Positions 30,456 through 39,649 of a stretch of 64,000 nt of DNA are shown piece after piece. The stretch lies in the IMG/VR virus record IMGVR_UViG_3300027734_000048, positions 1 through 64,000 of that record, one strand, 5' to 3'. Made by a program: the position numbers and the translations under genes. How positions within the stretch are numbered: position 1 is the stretch's first letter; the number at the start of each line of letters is the position of its first letter. A model generated the notes under the pieces. It saw only the letters and a list, made by a program, of their open reading frames with translations, made no database searches and was not told the origin of the DNA. This DNA comes from a virus.

Positions 30456-30621
30456 CCTCAAAATCTTTTTTAGTTTTTTTACCAAAGCCAACCGTGCTAA
30501 TATGTTTTTCTTTGCACATCCAGGTGGCAGTTTTTGTTTCTGCATATAATCTTAGCGATCTAACTTCCATTTTACAGGTATGACATAAAAATAAACCACT
30601 ATAAACTGTATAACTAGGCAT
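30451..30621 (-). CDS. Small zinc-binding protein, 56 residues
   Basis: A frame from ATG 30621 to TAA 30451-30453 encodes one CHTC pair, a later C (WMCKEKH) with a nearby His, and a basic C-terminus (GFGKKTKKDF). The ATG overlaps the recA end by eight bases. It could be a zinc-ribbon DNA-binding factor that accompanies RecA. Confidence 0.6.
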   Translation of the reverse strand: MPSYTVYSGLFLCHTCKMEVRSLRLYAETKTATWMCKEKHISTVGFGKKTKKDFEV

Positions 30622-31624
30622 TTAGTTTTGCCTTGATTGATTCTTGCAAATCAAGATCCTCTCTTACACGATTGACAAATGCCTCTTTACCTTGCACCTT
30701 TGAGCCATCAGGAAGAATATACCATGCTCCTGTGCGTTCTACAATACCGTTTAGTTCTGCTGTAGTAACCAAGTCACCAATGGTATCAAGACCAATATCA
30801 TCACCTCTAAAATAAAAATCATATTCACCAGACTGAAAACCTGGAGAAGTTTTAGAAAACTGAAGTTCCCAACGAATGGTTCTTCCAATTTTTTCTTCAA
30901 TTAACTTATCTCCTACTTTAATTTTTCCTTTAATTGCTTGATTATCTGATTCGGAACTAAATAATTTAACAATGCAAGAAGAATAAAACTTAGTAGCCTG
31001 ACCACCAGAAGGCTGCTGGCTAGTATACATAGCATTAATATTATTGCGAGACTGAGAAATGAGAACAAGAAGAGTAGGCTTAACTTTATTATTAGCATAG
31101 TTAAGCATTTTCCATGCGTTACTAAAGTCACGAGACTCTGCTCCAATCTGCTTTGTATTTTCCAAAGCCTTCATTTCGTCTGTGTCCTTCTCAAAATAAA
31201 TTGCAGGAAGCATTGATGTAATAGAGTCTACCACAATTAAATCAACTCCAGCGTTCATTAGTCCAACGCCTACATCTACCATGTCACTTATAGTTCTTGC
31301 TTGTGAGTAGATTAGTTTTTCTGGATCTACACCAAGACTTCTAGCCCAGTCTTCTGAGTATGACATTTCTGAGTCAATCCATGCACAGAGTTTACCCTCT
31401 GCTTGTGCTAGAGCGATCATTTGAAGGCACATAGAGGACTTTGCAGATGACTTTGAACCCCAGATAAGAACTTGTCTACCATAAGGAAGTCCACCTCCTA
31501 GAGCACGGTTTAAACCATAACTTGGGGTAGGCTGGTATTCATAGTTTACCCCTACTCCTGTTCCTAATTTTTTTCTTAACTTTGGATCAAGTTGGGCCAT
31601 CGCCTCTTCTACACTAACTGACAT
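30614..31624 (-). CDS. recA: RecA-type recombinase
   Basis: The 336-residue product has the RecA core: Walker A GSKSSAKSS at 56-64, the strand CAWIDSEMSYSEDWARSLGVD, Walker B LIVVDSIT, LLVLISQSRNN and a DNA-binding loop around TSQQPSGGQATKF. The P-loop has Ala61 where the family has Gly (GPESSGKT in E. coli), a rare change near the phosphate-binding turn. It promotes strand exchange and repair in phage replication. The gene overlaps dnaE by 11 bases. Confidence 0.93.
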   Translation of the reverse strand: MSVSVEEAMAQLDPKLRKKLGTGVGVNYEYQPTPSYGLNRALGGGLPYGRQVLIWGSKSSAKSSMCLQMIALAQAEGKLCAWIDSEMSYSEDWARSLGVDPEKLIYSQARTISDMVDVGVGLMNAGVDLIVVDSITSMLPAIYFEKDTDEMKALENTKQIGAESRDFSNAWKMLNYANNKVKPTLLVLISQSRNNINAMYTSQQPSGGQATKFYSSCIVKLFSSESDNQAIKGKIKVGDKLIEEKIGRTIRWELQFSKTSPGFQSGEYDFYFRGDDIGLDTIGDLVTTAELNGIVERTGAWYILPDGSKVQGKEAFVNRVREDLDLQESIKAKLNA

Positions 31625-34600
31625 TTACATCCTCCAATATGACTGTTCCATCTTTAGTTTTTCCTAAACTAAAATTATATGCATTTCCTTCTTCAATTTT
31701 CATATATGCCTTTGCAAAAGATGTTGGGAATACAGTTATTGAGTGAAGATCTCTTGCTGTATCTGCAACTGTTAAAGATGCCATCTTTTTTCCAGCCTTT
31801 GTAACTCTTGGTTTAAATGACAAAACAAACATCTCGTTATCTTTATATGGTAATTGTTTGTAATTTAAAAATTTAACAAGACCAGATGTTGAACCTTTTA
31901 TTTGATCGATAGGGATAGCAGAAAGAATCCGATTATCATTAACAAGAATGAGATACGATACGCCTGCTTCAATAGTTGTTTGCTCTTCATCAAAAATTCC
32001 TACACTTCCTGTTTTATCTAATAGTTCTACTCTTGACCAACCTTTTGCTCTTTTAATAGATTTTACCATACCCATTACAATCAAAGAACCCTTTTCTTCA
32101 TAATCCTGAGCCTCTGTTATAAAGCCGTAATAATGAGATGGAACCGTAATATTAAATTCTGGTAGGTTTAAATATTCGTAGAGATTTTGTTTAATCTCTT
32201 CGTCATTTCTTGGATTATCATTAAATGTCGCTGCGCCGATAACTCGTAATGCTTGAAGAGCACGAGAGTTAACTCCATTTCCTTTAGTAAAAGTAAACTC
32301 TTCAAGTTGAGCATACGAAGAGAAAGGTCTTGCAGAAATGTAACGCTCTGCAATTTTATCGGAAATATACTTAATAGCAGTAAGACCAAATCTAATACCC
32401 TTGCCTTCAATTTTAAAATCAATATCTGAGTCATTAATGTGAGGTAGTTTAATGCTAATGCCCATTCTTTTTGCCTCAATAAGGTATTCAGTTCTTGCAT
32501 CTTTGTCCTTTTCATTCTTTAGTAGTGAGTACATAAACTCTATTGGATAGTGATACTTAAGCCATGCTGTCCAGTATGATAGCGTTGAGTATGCTACTGC
32601 GTGAGACTTATTAAATGAATACCCTGCGTGAGCCTCAAAGTCATGCCAAAGATCTCTAGCCATGTTTGGTGAAACAAACTTAGATGCACCCTCTACAAAC
32701 TTTTCTTTAAACTGATCAAACTCTTTAGCATCCTTTTTCTTTCCAATGATTTTTCTAACTTTGTCTGCTTCCGACATGGACATACCGCCAAGCGATACGC
32801 ATGCTTGCATAACCTGTTCCTGGTAAAGAATACAACCATATGTTTCCTCCGTAAATTCTTTAAGTACTTGGTGTGTATAACCAATATTTTGACGACCATG
32901 CTTACGGTCAATATAATCCTTACCAATTGTATTCATTGCACCTGGACGAACCAAAGCATTTGATGCTGCAAGTTCTGATAGGTTTTTTACACCCATTTTA
33001 ATTAGCAAGTTTGTGTATGGTGCTGCTTCACACTGAAACACACCCTTTGTGTATCCATCTGAAAGCATTTGATATACATTTTTATCATCCATATCTATCT
33101 TAAGAAGGTCAATTTTCTTGTTGTCTCTCTCCTCAATAATATCAAGTGTATCCTTAAGAACTGAAAGAGTTTTTAGTCCCAGTGCATCAATCTTGATTAA
33201 ACCAATCTTTTCAGCCTCTTCCATGTCAACTGCAACAACAGGAATACGCTCATCGCTACCAGTAGAAGAGCGTGTCTCCATTGGTGCGTACCTAAAAATA
33301 GGATCTTTACTAGTGACAACACCAGCAGCGTGGATGCCAGTACCTCTAATACGACCACGAAGTTGTTCTCCATAAATTTCTACCTCTGGATATTTCTCAC
33401 GGAATTCCCGTGTTGTTTTTGATGTGCAATATTCATCCCAAGTATCAACAAGTTTAAGAACTTTATTCACATCAGTAAGTGGAATATTTAAAACTCGTGC
33501 AACATCTCGTACAACACCCTTGTCTTTAAACGAAAGGAATGTCGCAATAGATGCAACATGTCGATATTGTCTAACAAGATAATCTTTTACTTCTTCACGA
33601 CGAGAGTCTTGAATATCTGTATCAATATCTGGAAAGTCATTTCGATCTGGATTAATAAAGCGAAAGAACAATAGTCCATGCTTAATTGGATCAATGTCAG
33701 TAATTCTTAGTGCATAGCATAACAGTGATCCTGCTGCAGATCCACGACCAGGACCCACCATAATCTCTTCTTTTTTTGCCCATGCAATCATATTGCGTAC
33801 AACCAAAAAGTAAGGAGCAAACTTTTTATCTTTAATTACTTGCAACTCTTCATCAAGTCTATCCAAATATTCCTGACCATCTACACCACGCTCAGTTAAT
33901 CCAGCAAGGGCTAGTTCTTTTAATTCTTTATCTGGATTTTTATATTGGACTGGAAGTAGGTCTAGTCCTTCTTGAATTCCATAGTCACCAACTTTTTCAG
34001 CAACCTCTAAAGTATTTGTATAAATATCTGGACGATCAATACCCTGTGCTTCCATAGCAGACTTCATTTCTTCATAAGAAAGCAAATGAATGTCAAACTT
34101 GTTAAATGTGATTTGACGGTCTTCACCATAAAGATAGTCAAGGCGTTCCATCATATTCTCTTTTTTCTTTGACTTTTCAAAAGTGTGTTCTTTATCAATC
34201 TTAACATGTGTATTAAGTAGCAACTTAAACTCTTGAATTTCTTTTTGATCTGTTGAACTGTGATGACAGTCTGGGGTTACAACAACCTTTACACTAAACT
34301 CATCTGCCAATTGAATTAATTGTTTATTTATTTCTGCCTCATTATGTGGCATGACCTCAATATAGTAATCATCATTAAATACACGCTTAAACCATTGAAT
34401 ATAATCTTTTGCTATAGCAAACTCATTATTCTCAAGTGCCTTTACAAGCACACTACTTGGACATGCAGATGTGACAATAATTCCTTCTGAATACTTTTCA
34501 AGAATCTCAAAGTCAAACCTTGGCTTCTTAAAATATCCCTCTGTCCAGGATATCTCACTAATCTTATTTAAATTCTCTAAACCAATTTGGTTCTTGGCGA

Positions 34601-34886
34601 GAAGTACTATATGGTTATAAACTAGATCTAGATCTCCGTCTCTTTCAGACTTATCTCTAGTATCAAATCTATCTTTACACATATAGCCTTCTACGCCAAG
34701 TATAGGCTTAATACCCTTTGCTTTTGCAATGCGGTGCAGTTCCCTATGCCCAGATAAAGTACCGTGGTCAGTGATGGCAATTGCTGGCATCCCCAACTCA
34801 ACTGCACGGTCAATGTATTCTTCTGGAGTAGCAATCCCGTCAAATAACGAGTAGTGGGTATGTACGTGTAAGCCTACGTAAGACAT
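31614..34886 (-). CDS. dnaE: DNA polymerase III alpha subunit (DnaE type)
   Basis: The 1090-residue product has the N-terminal PHP domain (HVHTHYSLFDG, VTPDCHH), the C-family polymerase palm with PDIDTD (about 418-423) and IKIDALGLKTL as metal sites, GPGRGSAAGSLLCYAL, and a helix-hairpin/OB-fold tail (KSIKRAKGWSRVELLDKTGSVGIF). It is the replicative polymerase of this phage. C-family polymerases occur in a minority of phages. It is a little shorter than bacterial DnaE (about 1160). Confidence 0.95.
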   Translation of the reverse strand: MSYVGLHVHTHYSLFDGIATPEEYIDRAVELGMPAIAITDHGTLSGHRELHRIAKAKGIKPILGVEGYMCKDRFDTRDKSERDGDLDLVYNHIVLLAKNQIGLENLNKISEISWTEGYFKKPRFDFEILEKYSEGIIVTSACPSSVLVKALENNEFAIAKDYIQWFKRVFNDDYYIEVMPHNEAEINKQLIQLADEFSVKVVVTPDCHHSSTDQKEIQEFKLLLNTHVKIDKEHTFEKSKKKENMMERLDYLYGEDRQITFNKFDIHLLSYEEMKSAMEAQGIDRPDIYTNTLEVAEKVGDYGIQEGLDLLPVQYKNPDKELKELALAGLTERGVDGQEYLDRLDEELQVIKDKKFAPYFLVVRNMIAWAKKEEIMVGPGRGSAAGSLLCYALRITDIDPIKHGLLFFRFINPDRNDFPDIDTDIQDSRREEVKDYLVRQYRHVASIATFLSFKDKGVVRDVARVLNIPLTDVNKVLKLVDTWDEYCTSKTTREFREKYPEVEIYGEQLRGRIRGTGIHAAGVVTSKDPIFRYAPMETRSSTGSDERIPVVAVDMEEAEKIGLIKIDALGLKTLSVLKDTLDIIEERDNKKIDLLKIDMDDKNVYQMLSDGYTKGVFQCEAAPYTNLLIKMGVKNLSELAASNALVRPGAMNTIGKDYIDRKHGRQNIGYTHQVLKEFTEETYGCILYQEQVMQACVSLGGMSMSEADKVRKIIGKKKDAKEFDQFKEKFVEGASKFVSPNMARDLWHDFEAHAGYSFNKSHAVAYSTLSYWTAWLKYHYPIEFMYSLLKNEKDKDARTEYLIEAKRMGISIKLPHINDSDIDFKIEGKGIRFGLTAIKYISDKIAERYISARPFSSYAQLEEFTFTKGNGVNSRALQALRVIGAATFNDNPRNDEEIKQNLYEYLNLPEFNITVPSHYYGFITEAQDYEEKGSLIVMGMVKSIKRAKGWSRVELLDKTGSVGIFDEEQTTIEAGVSYLILVNDNRILSAIPIDQIKGSTSGLVKFLNYKQLPYKDNEMFVLSFKPRVTKAGKKMASLTVADTARDLHSITVFPTSFAKAYMKIEEGNAYNFSLGKTKDGTVILEDVNVS

Positions 34887-34889
34887 CTA

Positions 34890-35543
34890 TTACCAGTCAA
34901 TATTTGTGCTGGTAACAGAAGGTGTGTCAAATCCAAAGTAGAACGCTTCCTGCTCTGGATATGGAACCTCACGAACAACCTTTTCTAGGTTGAAGAATTC
35001 ATAGCCATCCCATGCAAATGGTTCTGCATCTGGTTTTGATGGTAGAAGTGTGTAATTGGTTTCAGTTCCCTGACCATTACGCTTCAACTTCCACTCAAGA
35101 TTAGAGATGCTACCTGTATCAAGAGCATACTCACGAATGTTGTTGAATGCTGATTGCTTTGAAATTCCTTGTGACCAAACAGCAATATATGGATCTTCAA
35201 GTCCATCGTTGATTAGCACATTGCAGTAAAAACGAAGTCGTGCTCTCCAGCCTGACTTTGGTTCTTTACGTGCCATTTCGCAACCGAAACAACGACCTTC
35301 TGATTCTTGTGTACAAGCAGCCTTACGCTTGTAATCCTTTGGATTTGTGTGTTCTGAAACTACTACAGAAAGGCCACGGGCTTCTGAATAGTTTGCTGAG
35401 TCTTGGTCTAGTTCTTCAACAAAACGAACCTTTCCTGATTGTCCGTCAGCCAACTTAACCCAACGAACCTTTTGTCCTGTTCCTTCATACTTTGGTTTTT
35501 CGAGCAGGGCGTTGATGTCTTTTAATCCCTTAATTACGCTCAT
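34890..35543 (-). CDS. Probable gp32-like single-stranded DNA-binding protein
   Basis: The 217-residue product begins with a basic region and has an OB-like core with a likely zinc site (H in SEHTNPKDY, C in AACTQ, CFGC). A WRARLRFYCNVLI strand and an acidic C-terminal end (FGFDTPSVTSTNIDW) follow. This layout, with a zinc-containing OB core, resembles T4 gp32. Its position between primase and polymerase fits an SSB. An AAAGGAG ribosome binding site and likely high expression agree. The assignment is by context and motif. Confidence 0.65.
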   Translation of the reverse strand: MSVIKGLKDINALLEKPKYEGTGQKVRWVKLADGQSGKVRFVEELDQDSANYSEARGLSVVVSEHTNPKDYKRKAACTQESEGRCFGCEMARKEPKSGWRARLRFYCNVLINDGLEDPYIAVWSQGISKQSAFNNIREYALDTGSISNLEWKLKRNGQGTETNYTLLPSKPDAEPFAWDGYEFFNLEKVVREVPYPEQEAFYFGFDTPSVTSTNIDW

Positions 35544-35566
35544 ATATTTCTCCTTTGTTTGTTATA

Positions 35567-36511
35567 TTAGTTTAGCATAGAGATGATGTCTTTGTCAAAT
35601 GAAACTTCCAATTTCTTGATATCTTCATCTGACATATCACCAATATCCTTATATTCTTTATTTAATTGTATAATGGAAACACGAGATCCAAGTTTTTCAA
35701 TTATCTTAGTTTTCATATTTCCTCCCGCCTCATCATTATCCGCAATAACAATAATGTTATTGAAATACTTTTGAAGCAATTCTATTTGTAGGTTTGATAC
35801 ATTAGATCCAAGTGTGGCAACTGCTGGAAACCCTACTTGGTCTAAACGAATAGCATCAAACGAAGATTCAACGACATAAACTTTATCTGCAGTTTTTACA
35901 CGATTTAAATTAAACAATGTTTTTGCTTTTGGCAGTCCTGGAGTATTCTTAAATTCTTTTCCTTCTATTGATCTACCAACAAAACCGACTGACATTCCAT
36001 CTGGACTATGCACTGGAACTGTCACCATGTCCTGTTTTTCTGAATAGCCAAGAGAAAACTTAGACCATGAAGATGTAGAAATTTTACGATATTTAAAATA
36101 GTCTTTTGCTCTATCTGATGCAAGCAATCCGTTATACAAACGCTTAATAATTAATTCATCAAATGGAACAAAGTCTGGCTTTGTAACAAGTTTCTGACTG
36201 ATGTCACGCTCTAGATCTTGCTGAGTTTCTTTTGTTTTAATAAATCTAATAGACTCAAAATAAGATCTTCCAGAGGTGTGCATTACAAATTCTACAAGGT
36301 CTGCAACATGATGACAGGAAAAACAAAAGAAGGTTCCATTATTCTTATCAATTTCTCCAGCAGGGGTCCTATTGTTATTATGGTAAGGACAAAAAATAAT
36401 ATAGTCTGAATCAACCTCAGACTCTACGGTTATACCTGTTCCTGCGAGAACTCTTTTGATTTGTTCTTTTGTATATATATTGGCTTGTTTACGTCTATCC
36501 CTGCTATCCAT
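35567..36511 (-). CDS. dnaG: DnaG-type primase (CHC2 zinc finger plus TOPRIM)
   Basis: The 314-residue product has the CHC2 zinc site C41, H44, C63, C66 (CPYHNNNRTPAG, CFSC) and the TOPRIM core (VYVVESSFDAIRL around 212-224; IVIADNDEAGG near 256-266). It makes RNA primers. It lacks the C-terminal helicase-binding domain of bacterial DnaG, as is common in phages. The called start overlaps the preceding gene by 82 bases, so the true start may lie a few codons further in. Confidence 0.88.
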   Translation of the reverse strand: MDSRDRRKQANIYTKEQIKRVLAGTGITVESEVDSDYIIFCPYHNNNRTPAGEIDKNNGTFFCFSCHHVADLVEFVMHTSGRSYFESIRFIKTKETQQDLERDISQKLVTKPDFVPFDELIIKRLYNGLLASDRAKDYFKYRKISTSSWSKFSLGYSEKQDMVTVPVHSPDGMSVGFVGRSIEGKEFKNTPGLPKAKTLFNLNRVKTADKVYVVESSFDAIRLDQVGFPAVATLGSNVSNLQIELLQKYFNNIIVIADNDEAGGNMKTKIIEKLGSRVSIIQLNKEYKDIGDMSDEDIKKLEVSFDKDIISMLN

Positions 36512-36756
36512 TCGCTTTTCCTTTTCCCTGCGTATACTCCGTGTACTGATATTTCAAATTCAAAATATTGTTTTTTTTCATTATAGTCTATAGTAAAATC
36601 TGGATCAATGTCAATTCTTGGCACATAGCCACAGAGACGCATCTCTGAAACAAGCAACCTTGTATATTCACCCTTTAACCTACCAAGGGCAGATTCATCA
36701 TGGATGATGCCATCCAAACTAAATCTTTTAATTGTCTTGTGGTGAAAATTTGACAT
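36430..36756 (-). CDS. Hypothetical protein between helicase and primase
   Basis: The 108-residue product has a helical N-terminal half and a beta-rich middle (DPDFTIDYNEKKQYFEFEISVHGVY). Proteins of this size are often found beside phage primases, but I do not recognise it. It has a TATAAT five bases before its ATG and no ribosome binding site. Confidence 0.6.
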   Translation of the reverse strand: MSNFHHKTIKRFSLDGIIHDESALGRLKGEYTRLLVSEMRLCGYVPRIDIDPDFTIDYNEKKQYFEFEISVHGVYAGKRKSEWIAGIDVNKPIYIQKNKSKEFSQEQV

Positions 36757-36761
36757 ACCAT

Positions 36762-36767
36762 ATTATA
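36762..36767 (-). promoter_or_regulatory. Possible leaderless -10 upstream of the 108-residue gene
   Basis: TATAAT followed by five bases and ATG 36756, with no Shine-Dalgarno sequence; the helicase stop is just upstream. A -35 is not evident. Confidence 0.35.
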
Positions 36768-36768
36768 A

Positions 36769-37989
36769 CTACTTATCTTCAAAATCTTTATATCTATAGT
36801 ATCCCTTATCAAAATCTACCTGCACAAGGAAATCCCCCATAAATCCATGACGGTTCTTTCTAAAGGCACATTCAATAACATCACTATTTGCAGCACGACC
36901 AAGGGCAATAACCCAGTCTGCATCGTATGCAATCTGTCTAGACCATGCTGTTTGACCTAGTGTAGGGACCGTAGAAAGGTCATTGACATCATCTGGTGTA
37001 GCAGATGAGATAGCAATAATAGGAACCTCTTCACCAATAGCCATTAGTTTTAGTTCTCGTGAAAGATTCTTCATTCGTACTGTTTCATTGTCTGACTTCT
37101 GATTAGGAGCCATCAACTGAAGGTAGTCAACGATTACAAAATCTGGCTTATACTGGTCAATCTTTCCACGAAGAACCGAAGGATTAATCTCGCCACCTTG
37201 ATCATTAGAAATAATATGGAACTCAGGCTTGCCCTGAAGGTTCTTTGCATGCCACGATTTCAGCATGTCTAACTCAATCTCACCATTTGAAATCTTTCTA
37301 TGTGACCAAAGACCTTCACCCATGATTGTGAATACACGGTTACGCACTTCTGTTTCTGACATCTCAAGTGAGATTACAAGGGGTGTCTTACCCTGTTTCC
37401 AGGCCTGTACAGCAAAGTATAGAGCCATCCATGACTTTCCTATACCTGGGTATGCTAAAAAGACTCCTAGTTGACCTGGCATAATTCCTGCTGGAAGATA
37501 GTTGTCAAATCCTGGAAGATTAGTTTTAATTCCAACCTTGCCAAGTGCCTGCTGCTCTTTCATATTTTCAAAGTATGCGATTGCGGATTCAAGATCTGTT
37601 ACATCAATATCACGAATTGCGGAAGTATTCTTTTTTAATTCTGATGTTTGTGTAATGAGTGAGTCTAAAGCCTTTACTCCTTCACCCTGCTGAACATCTG
37701 TAGCAGCAGAACGAAGAATGTCCTTTAGGCTATCGTTTAAGTATTCTGTTTGAAGTTCTTCCAAGTGGTGCTTTGTTGCTCCAACACCTTGGATAGGCTC
37801 AAAATCTCTAAATTTTTCAACAACCAAAGAAACTGGAGGAACTGCAGAGTTGTGCTCAAAATAATTTCTTACAAAATTCCAAACATCGTTATGGGTTCTA
37901 AGAAGGTTGTCTATATTTGCTTGAAGCAAAACATGAACTTGCTTATCTTCAAGAACTGCAGTGATCAATTTTGCTTCTGTATTATTCAC
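36769..37989 (-). CDS. dnaB: DnaB-type replicative helicase
   Basis: The 406-residue product has an N-terminal helical domain (DnaB N-domain-like, about 1-110), the Walker A AYPGIGKS (179-186), the strand TPLVISLEMSETEVRNRV and Walker B DFVIVDYLQLM, all DnaB/RecA family 4 signatures. A C-terminal arginine-finger region (AFRKNRHGFMGDF) follows. It unwinds the fork in front of DnaE and works with the primase gene next to it. Confidence 0.93.
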   Translation of the reverse strand: MNNTEAKLITAVLEDKQVHVLLQANIDNLLRTHNDVWNFVRNYFEHNSAVPPVSLVVEKFRDFEPIQGVGATKHHLEELQTEYLNDSLKDILRSAATDVQQGEGVKALDSLITQTSELKKNTSAIRDIDVTDLESAIAYFENMKEQQALGKVGIKTNLPGFDNYLPAGIMPGQLGVFLAYPGIGKSWMALYFAVQAWKQGKTPLVISLEMSETEVRNRVFTIMGEGLWSHRKISNGEIELDMLKSWHAKNLQGKPEFHIISNDQGGEINPSVLRGKIDQYKPDFVIVDYLQLMAPNQKSDNETVRMKNLSRELKLMAIGEEVPIIAISSATPDDVNDLSTVPTLGQTAWSRQIAYDADWVIALGRAANSDVIECAFRKNRHGFMGDFLVQVDFDKGYYRYKDFEDK

Positions 37990-38290
37990 TTAACCACTCC
38001 TTAGCCATTCTTCTTCTTTCCGCTCTTTCTTTATCATCCTGCTGCTTATCTAATCTTGCTTGTAATATTTTTTCTGCATTGTACGCAAAGTAATTCCAAG
38101 AAGGAGACTGAGCGACACCAAAGTAGTACTCAAGAAGATCGTAGCACTGTCCTATTCCGTATGACTCAATAAGGGCATCTGAAGCCCATTGCTCTACATT
38201 TAAATTTAACGATGGCTTTTGCTCATACTTTGCAGTATGGAACTTGCTGTAGCGTGAAAGCAAAGCCATTCGGTCTTTGCGTTCTGCCAT
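37982..38290 (-). CDS. Hypothetical protein, possible helicase partner
   Basis: The 102-residue product is helical with aromatic clusters (ESYGIGQCYDLLEYYFGVAQ, PSWNYFAYNAEKILQARL) and a charged end. It overlaps the start of dnaB by eight bases. Small helical proteins at this place are sometimes helicase loaders, but nothing in the sequence proves it. Confidence 0.6.
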   Translation of the reverse strand: MAERKDRMALLSRYSKFHTAKYEQKPSLNLNVEQWASDALIESYGIGQCYDLLEYYFGVAQSPSWNYFAYNAEKILQARLDKQQDDKERAERRRMAKEWLSE

Positions 38291-38496
38291 TATTCTGCGA
38301 TTTCAGACTTTGCTTCGTTAATCTTTTCAGTTAACTTATCTTCTACAAACTTGTAAACACGCTCAAAAGCATCGTTTGTATTTTCACCTTCACGCTTAGA
38401 ATCAATCACATTAAGATCAATCCTTAGTGACTGAAAGTTACCAAGGTTAAGTGTATACCCCAAAGTAACTCCAACTTTAGTGTCTTCGTTTTGCAT
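38290..38496 (-). CDS. Hypothetical protein, 68 residues
   Basis: ATG 38496 is chosen because AAGGGG lies six bases upstream. The product has a beta-rich start (TKVGVTLGYTLNLGNFQSLRIDLNV) and a helical C-terminus. It is the first gene after the consensus promoter at 38572-38600, so it heads the replication operon. No domain is recognised. Confidence 0.6.
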   Translation of the reverse strand: MQNEDTKVGVTLGYTLNLGNFQSLRIDLNVIDSKREGENTNDAFERVYKFVEDKLTEKINEAKSEIAE

Positions 38497-38513
38497 TTCA
38501 TACCCCTTTATTA

Positions 38514-39056
38514 TTAAATAGATTCTCCCCAAATAGGGATAAACCTTCCATCTTCAGTTCTTGTATATGTAATTATACCGTCCCCCATCCGTCTTGTCAA
38601 CTCTTGTGTGGATGGTGTAATATCATTTGTTATTAAATTGTCTTTTCTTGGTCTACCAATATGGTACGTAGCAAGTATATCACGTATCTCCCGTACCTGC
38701 GATTCTGAGTAATATGATCTAACCTGAAACCCCCTTGCTCCGCCTTTTTGTGATCCAGTAGGGAAAGGAATGATTCCTCGTTTCATTAGTGATGGCATAT
38801 ATTTTTTATGACGATTAACTAAATCAGCAGTCTGACCTACAGTATATGCTCGTTCACGATTTTTTTTAAAATCATTAATTAAACAACTTTCGATTTGATC
38901 TTTTGTAATATTATAAACAGACATAATGCCATTAGACCTGTTGAGGTGATGTACTCTAACTAGATCACCATTCAAAAACCAAACCTTTTTGTTACCAGGA
39001 ATTACAGGGGAGAGATTGTAGTTTTCGCTCTCAATTTTTCCTTTTCTAGTAGCCAT
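38514..39056 (-). CDS. MerR-like DNA-binding protein
   Basis: The 180-residue product has a predicted winged helix (about residues 70-130: AYTVGQTADLVNRHKKYMPSL, then RGIIPFP and YYSESQVREIRDIL), the order seen in MerR/excisionase-type proteins. An N-terminal beta region precedes it (KKVWFLNGDLVRVHHL). It may regulate the module switch, as the replication promoter lies in its own coding end. The identity is by pattern. Confidence 0.65.
   Translation of the reverse strand: MATRKGKIESENYNLSPVIPGNKKVWFLNGDLVRVHHLNRSNGIMSVYNITKDQIESCLINDFKKNRERAYTVGQTADLVNRHKKYMPSLMKRGIIPFPTGSQKGGARGFQVRSYYSESQVREIRDILATYHIGRPRKDNLITNDITPSTQELTRRMGDGIITYTRTEDGRFIPIWGESI
38572..38600 (-). promoter_or_regulatory. 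Consensus promoter for the replication module
   Basis: Read leftward: TTGACA (38600-38595), exactly 17 bases, TATAAT (38577-38572), both perfect. It lies in the 3' end of the MerR-like gene, about 75 bases before the first replication gene, and marks the boundary between virion and replication genes. Confidence 0.85.
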
Positions 39057-39193
39057 CGCCCCTCTTTTGATTGCTCAGGTGGATTAAAAAATTTTCTAGA
39101 TCCACAGTACATACAGTATGTTTCTAAATGAGAAACTGAAGTATACTGTCTATCAACAAACATTCTTTTATTACATCTATCACATTTAATCAT
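39002..39193 (-). CDS. Small zinc-ribbon protein
   Basis: The 63-residue product has CDRC (4-7) and CMYC (27-30), a four-cysteine zinc knuckle, and a charged C-terminus. It overlaps the MerR-like gene by 55 bases. It probably binds nucleic acid; the role is unknown. Confidence 0.65.
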   Translation of the reverse strand: MIKCDRCNKRMFVDRQYTSVSHLETYCMYCGSRKFFNPPEQSKEGRWLLEKEKLRAKTTISPL

Positions 39194-39196
39194 TAT

Positions 39197-39640
39197 TTAG
39201 TTAGGTATTCCAATAATTATAATATTGACATCAACTGACATATCACCAGTTGTACCAAACCTTACAATTCCATCAACCTTAGAGGTTGTTATATTTTTTA
39301 AAACTACTGATACATTCTTACCAGCATCTGTTCCACCAGTGTTAACTGGGGTTGCAGTTGCAATGGGTGCATACTTAAAGTCTGTTGGGAAGTCATATGA
39401 AAATGCTACTTCTGTTCCTGCTTGTCGTGTTGAACTATTTACTACATTTACATACCCGCCAATAATTCTAGCCTCGGAAGCCTTAACGCTTTGCTTTCCA
39501 ACACCAGGGGTATCTACTGTTACATATTTATATGTTGCTGGAGATATTTGTGATGATAAATCATTAACAGTATTTGCTAATTGATAAATATAAGCAACAT
39601 CTAGTGGTTGCCCTCTTTCAGGTAAAGGTAATTTTGCCAT
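39197..39640 (-). CDS. Probable minor tail/baseplate protein
   Basis: The 147-residue product starts with MAKLPLPERGQPLDVAYIYQLANTV, a short coiled coil, and then a beta-rich domain (YKYVTVDTPGV, AFSYDFPTDFKYAPIATATPV). This is like small tail-tip proteins of siphophages. It is the last virion gene in this direction and has its own extended -10 (39650-39655). Confidence 0.6.
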   Translation of the reverse strand: MAKLPLPERGQPLDVAYIYQLANTVNDLSSQISPATYKYVTVDTPGVGKQSVKASEARIIGGYVNVVNSSTRQAGTEVAFSYDFPTDFKYAPIATATPVNTGGTDAGKNVSVVLKNITTSKVDGIVRFGTTGDMSVDVNIIIIGIPN

Positions 39641-39649
39641 GGTTATATA

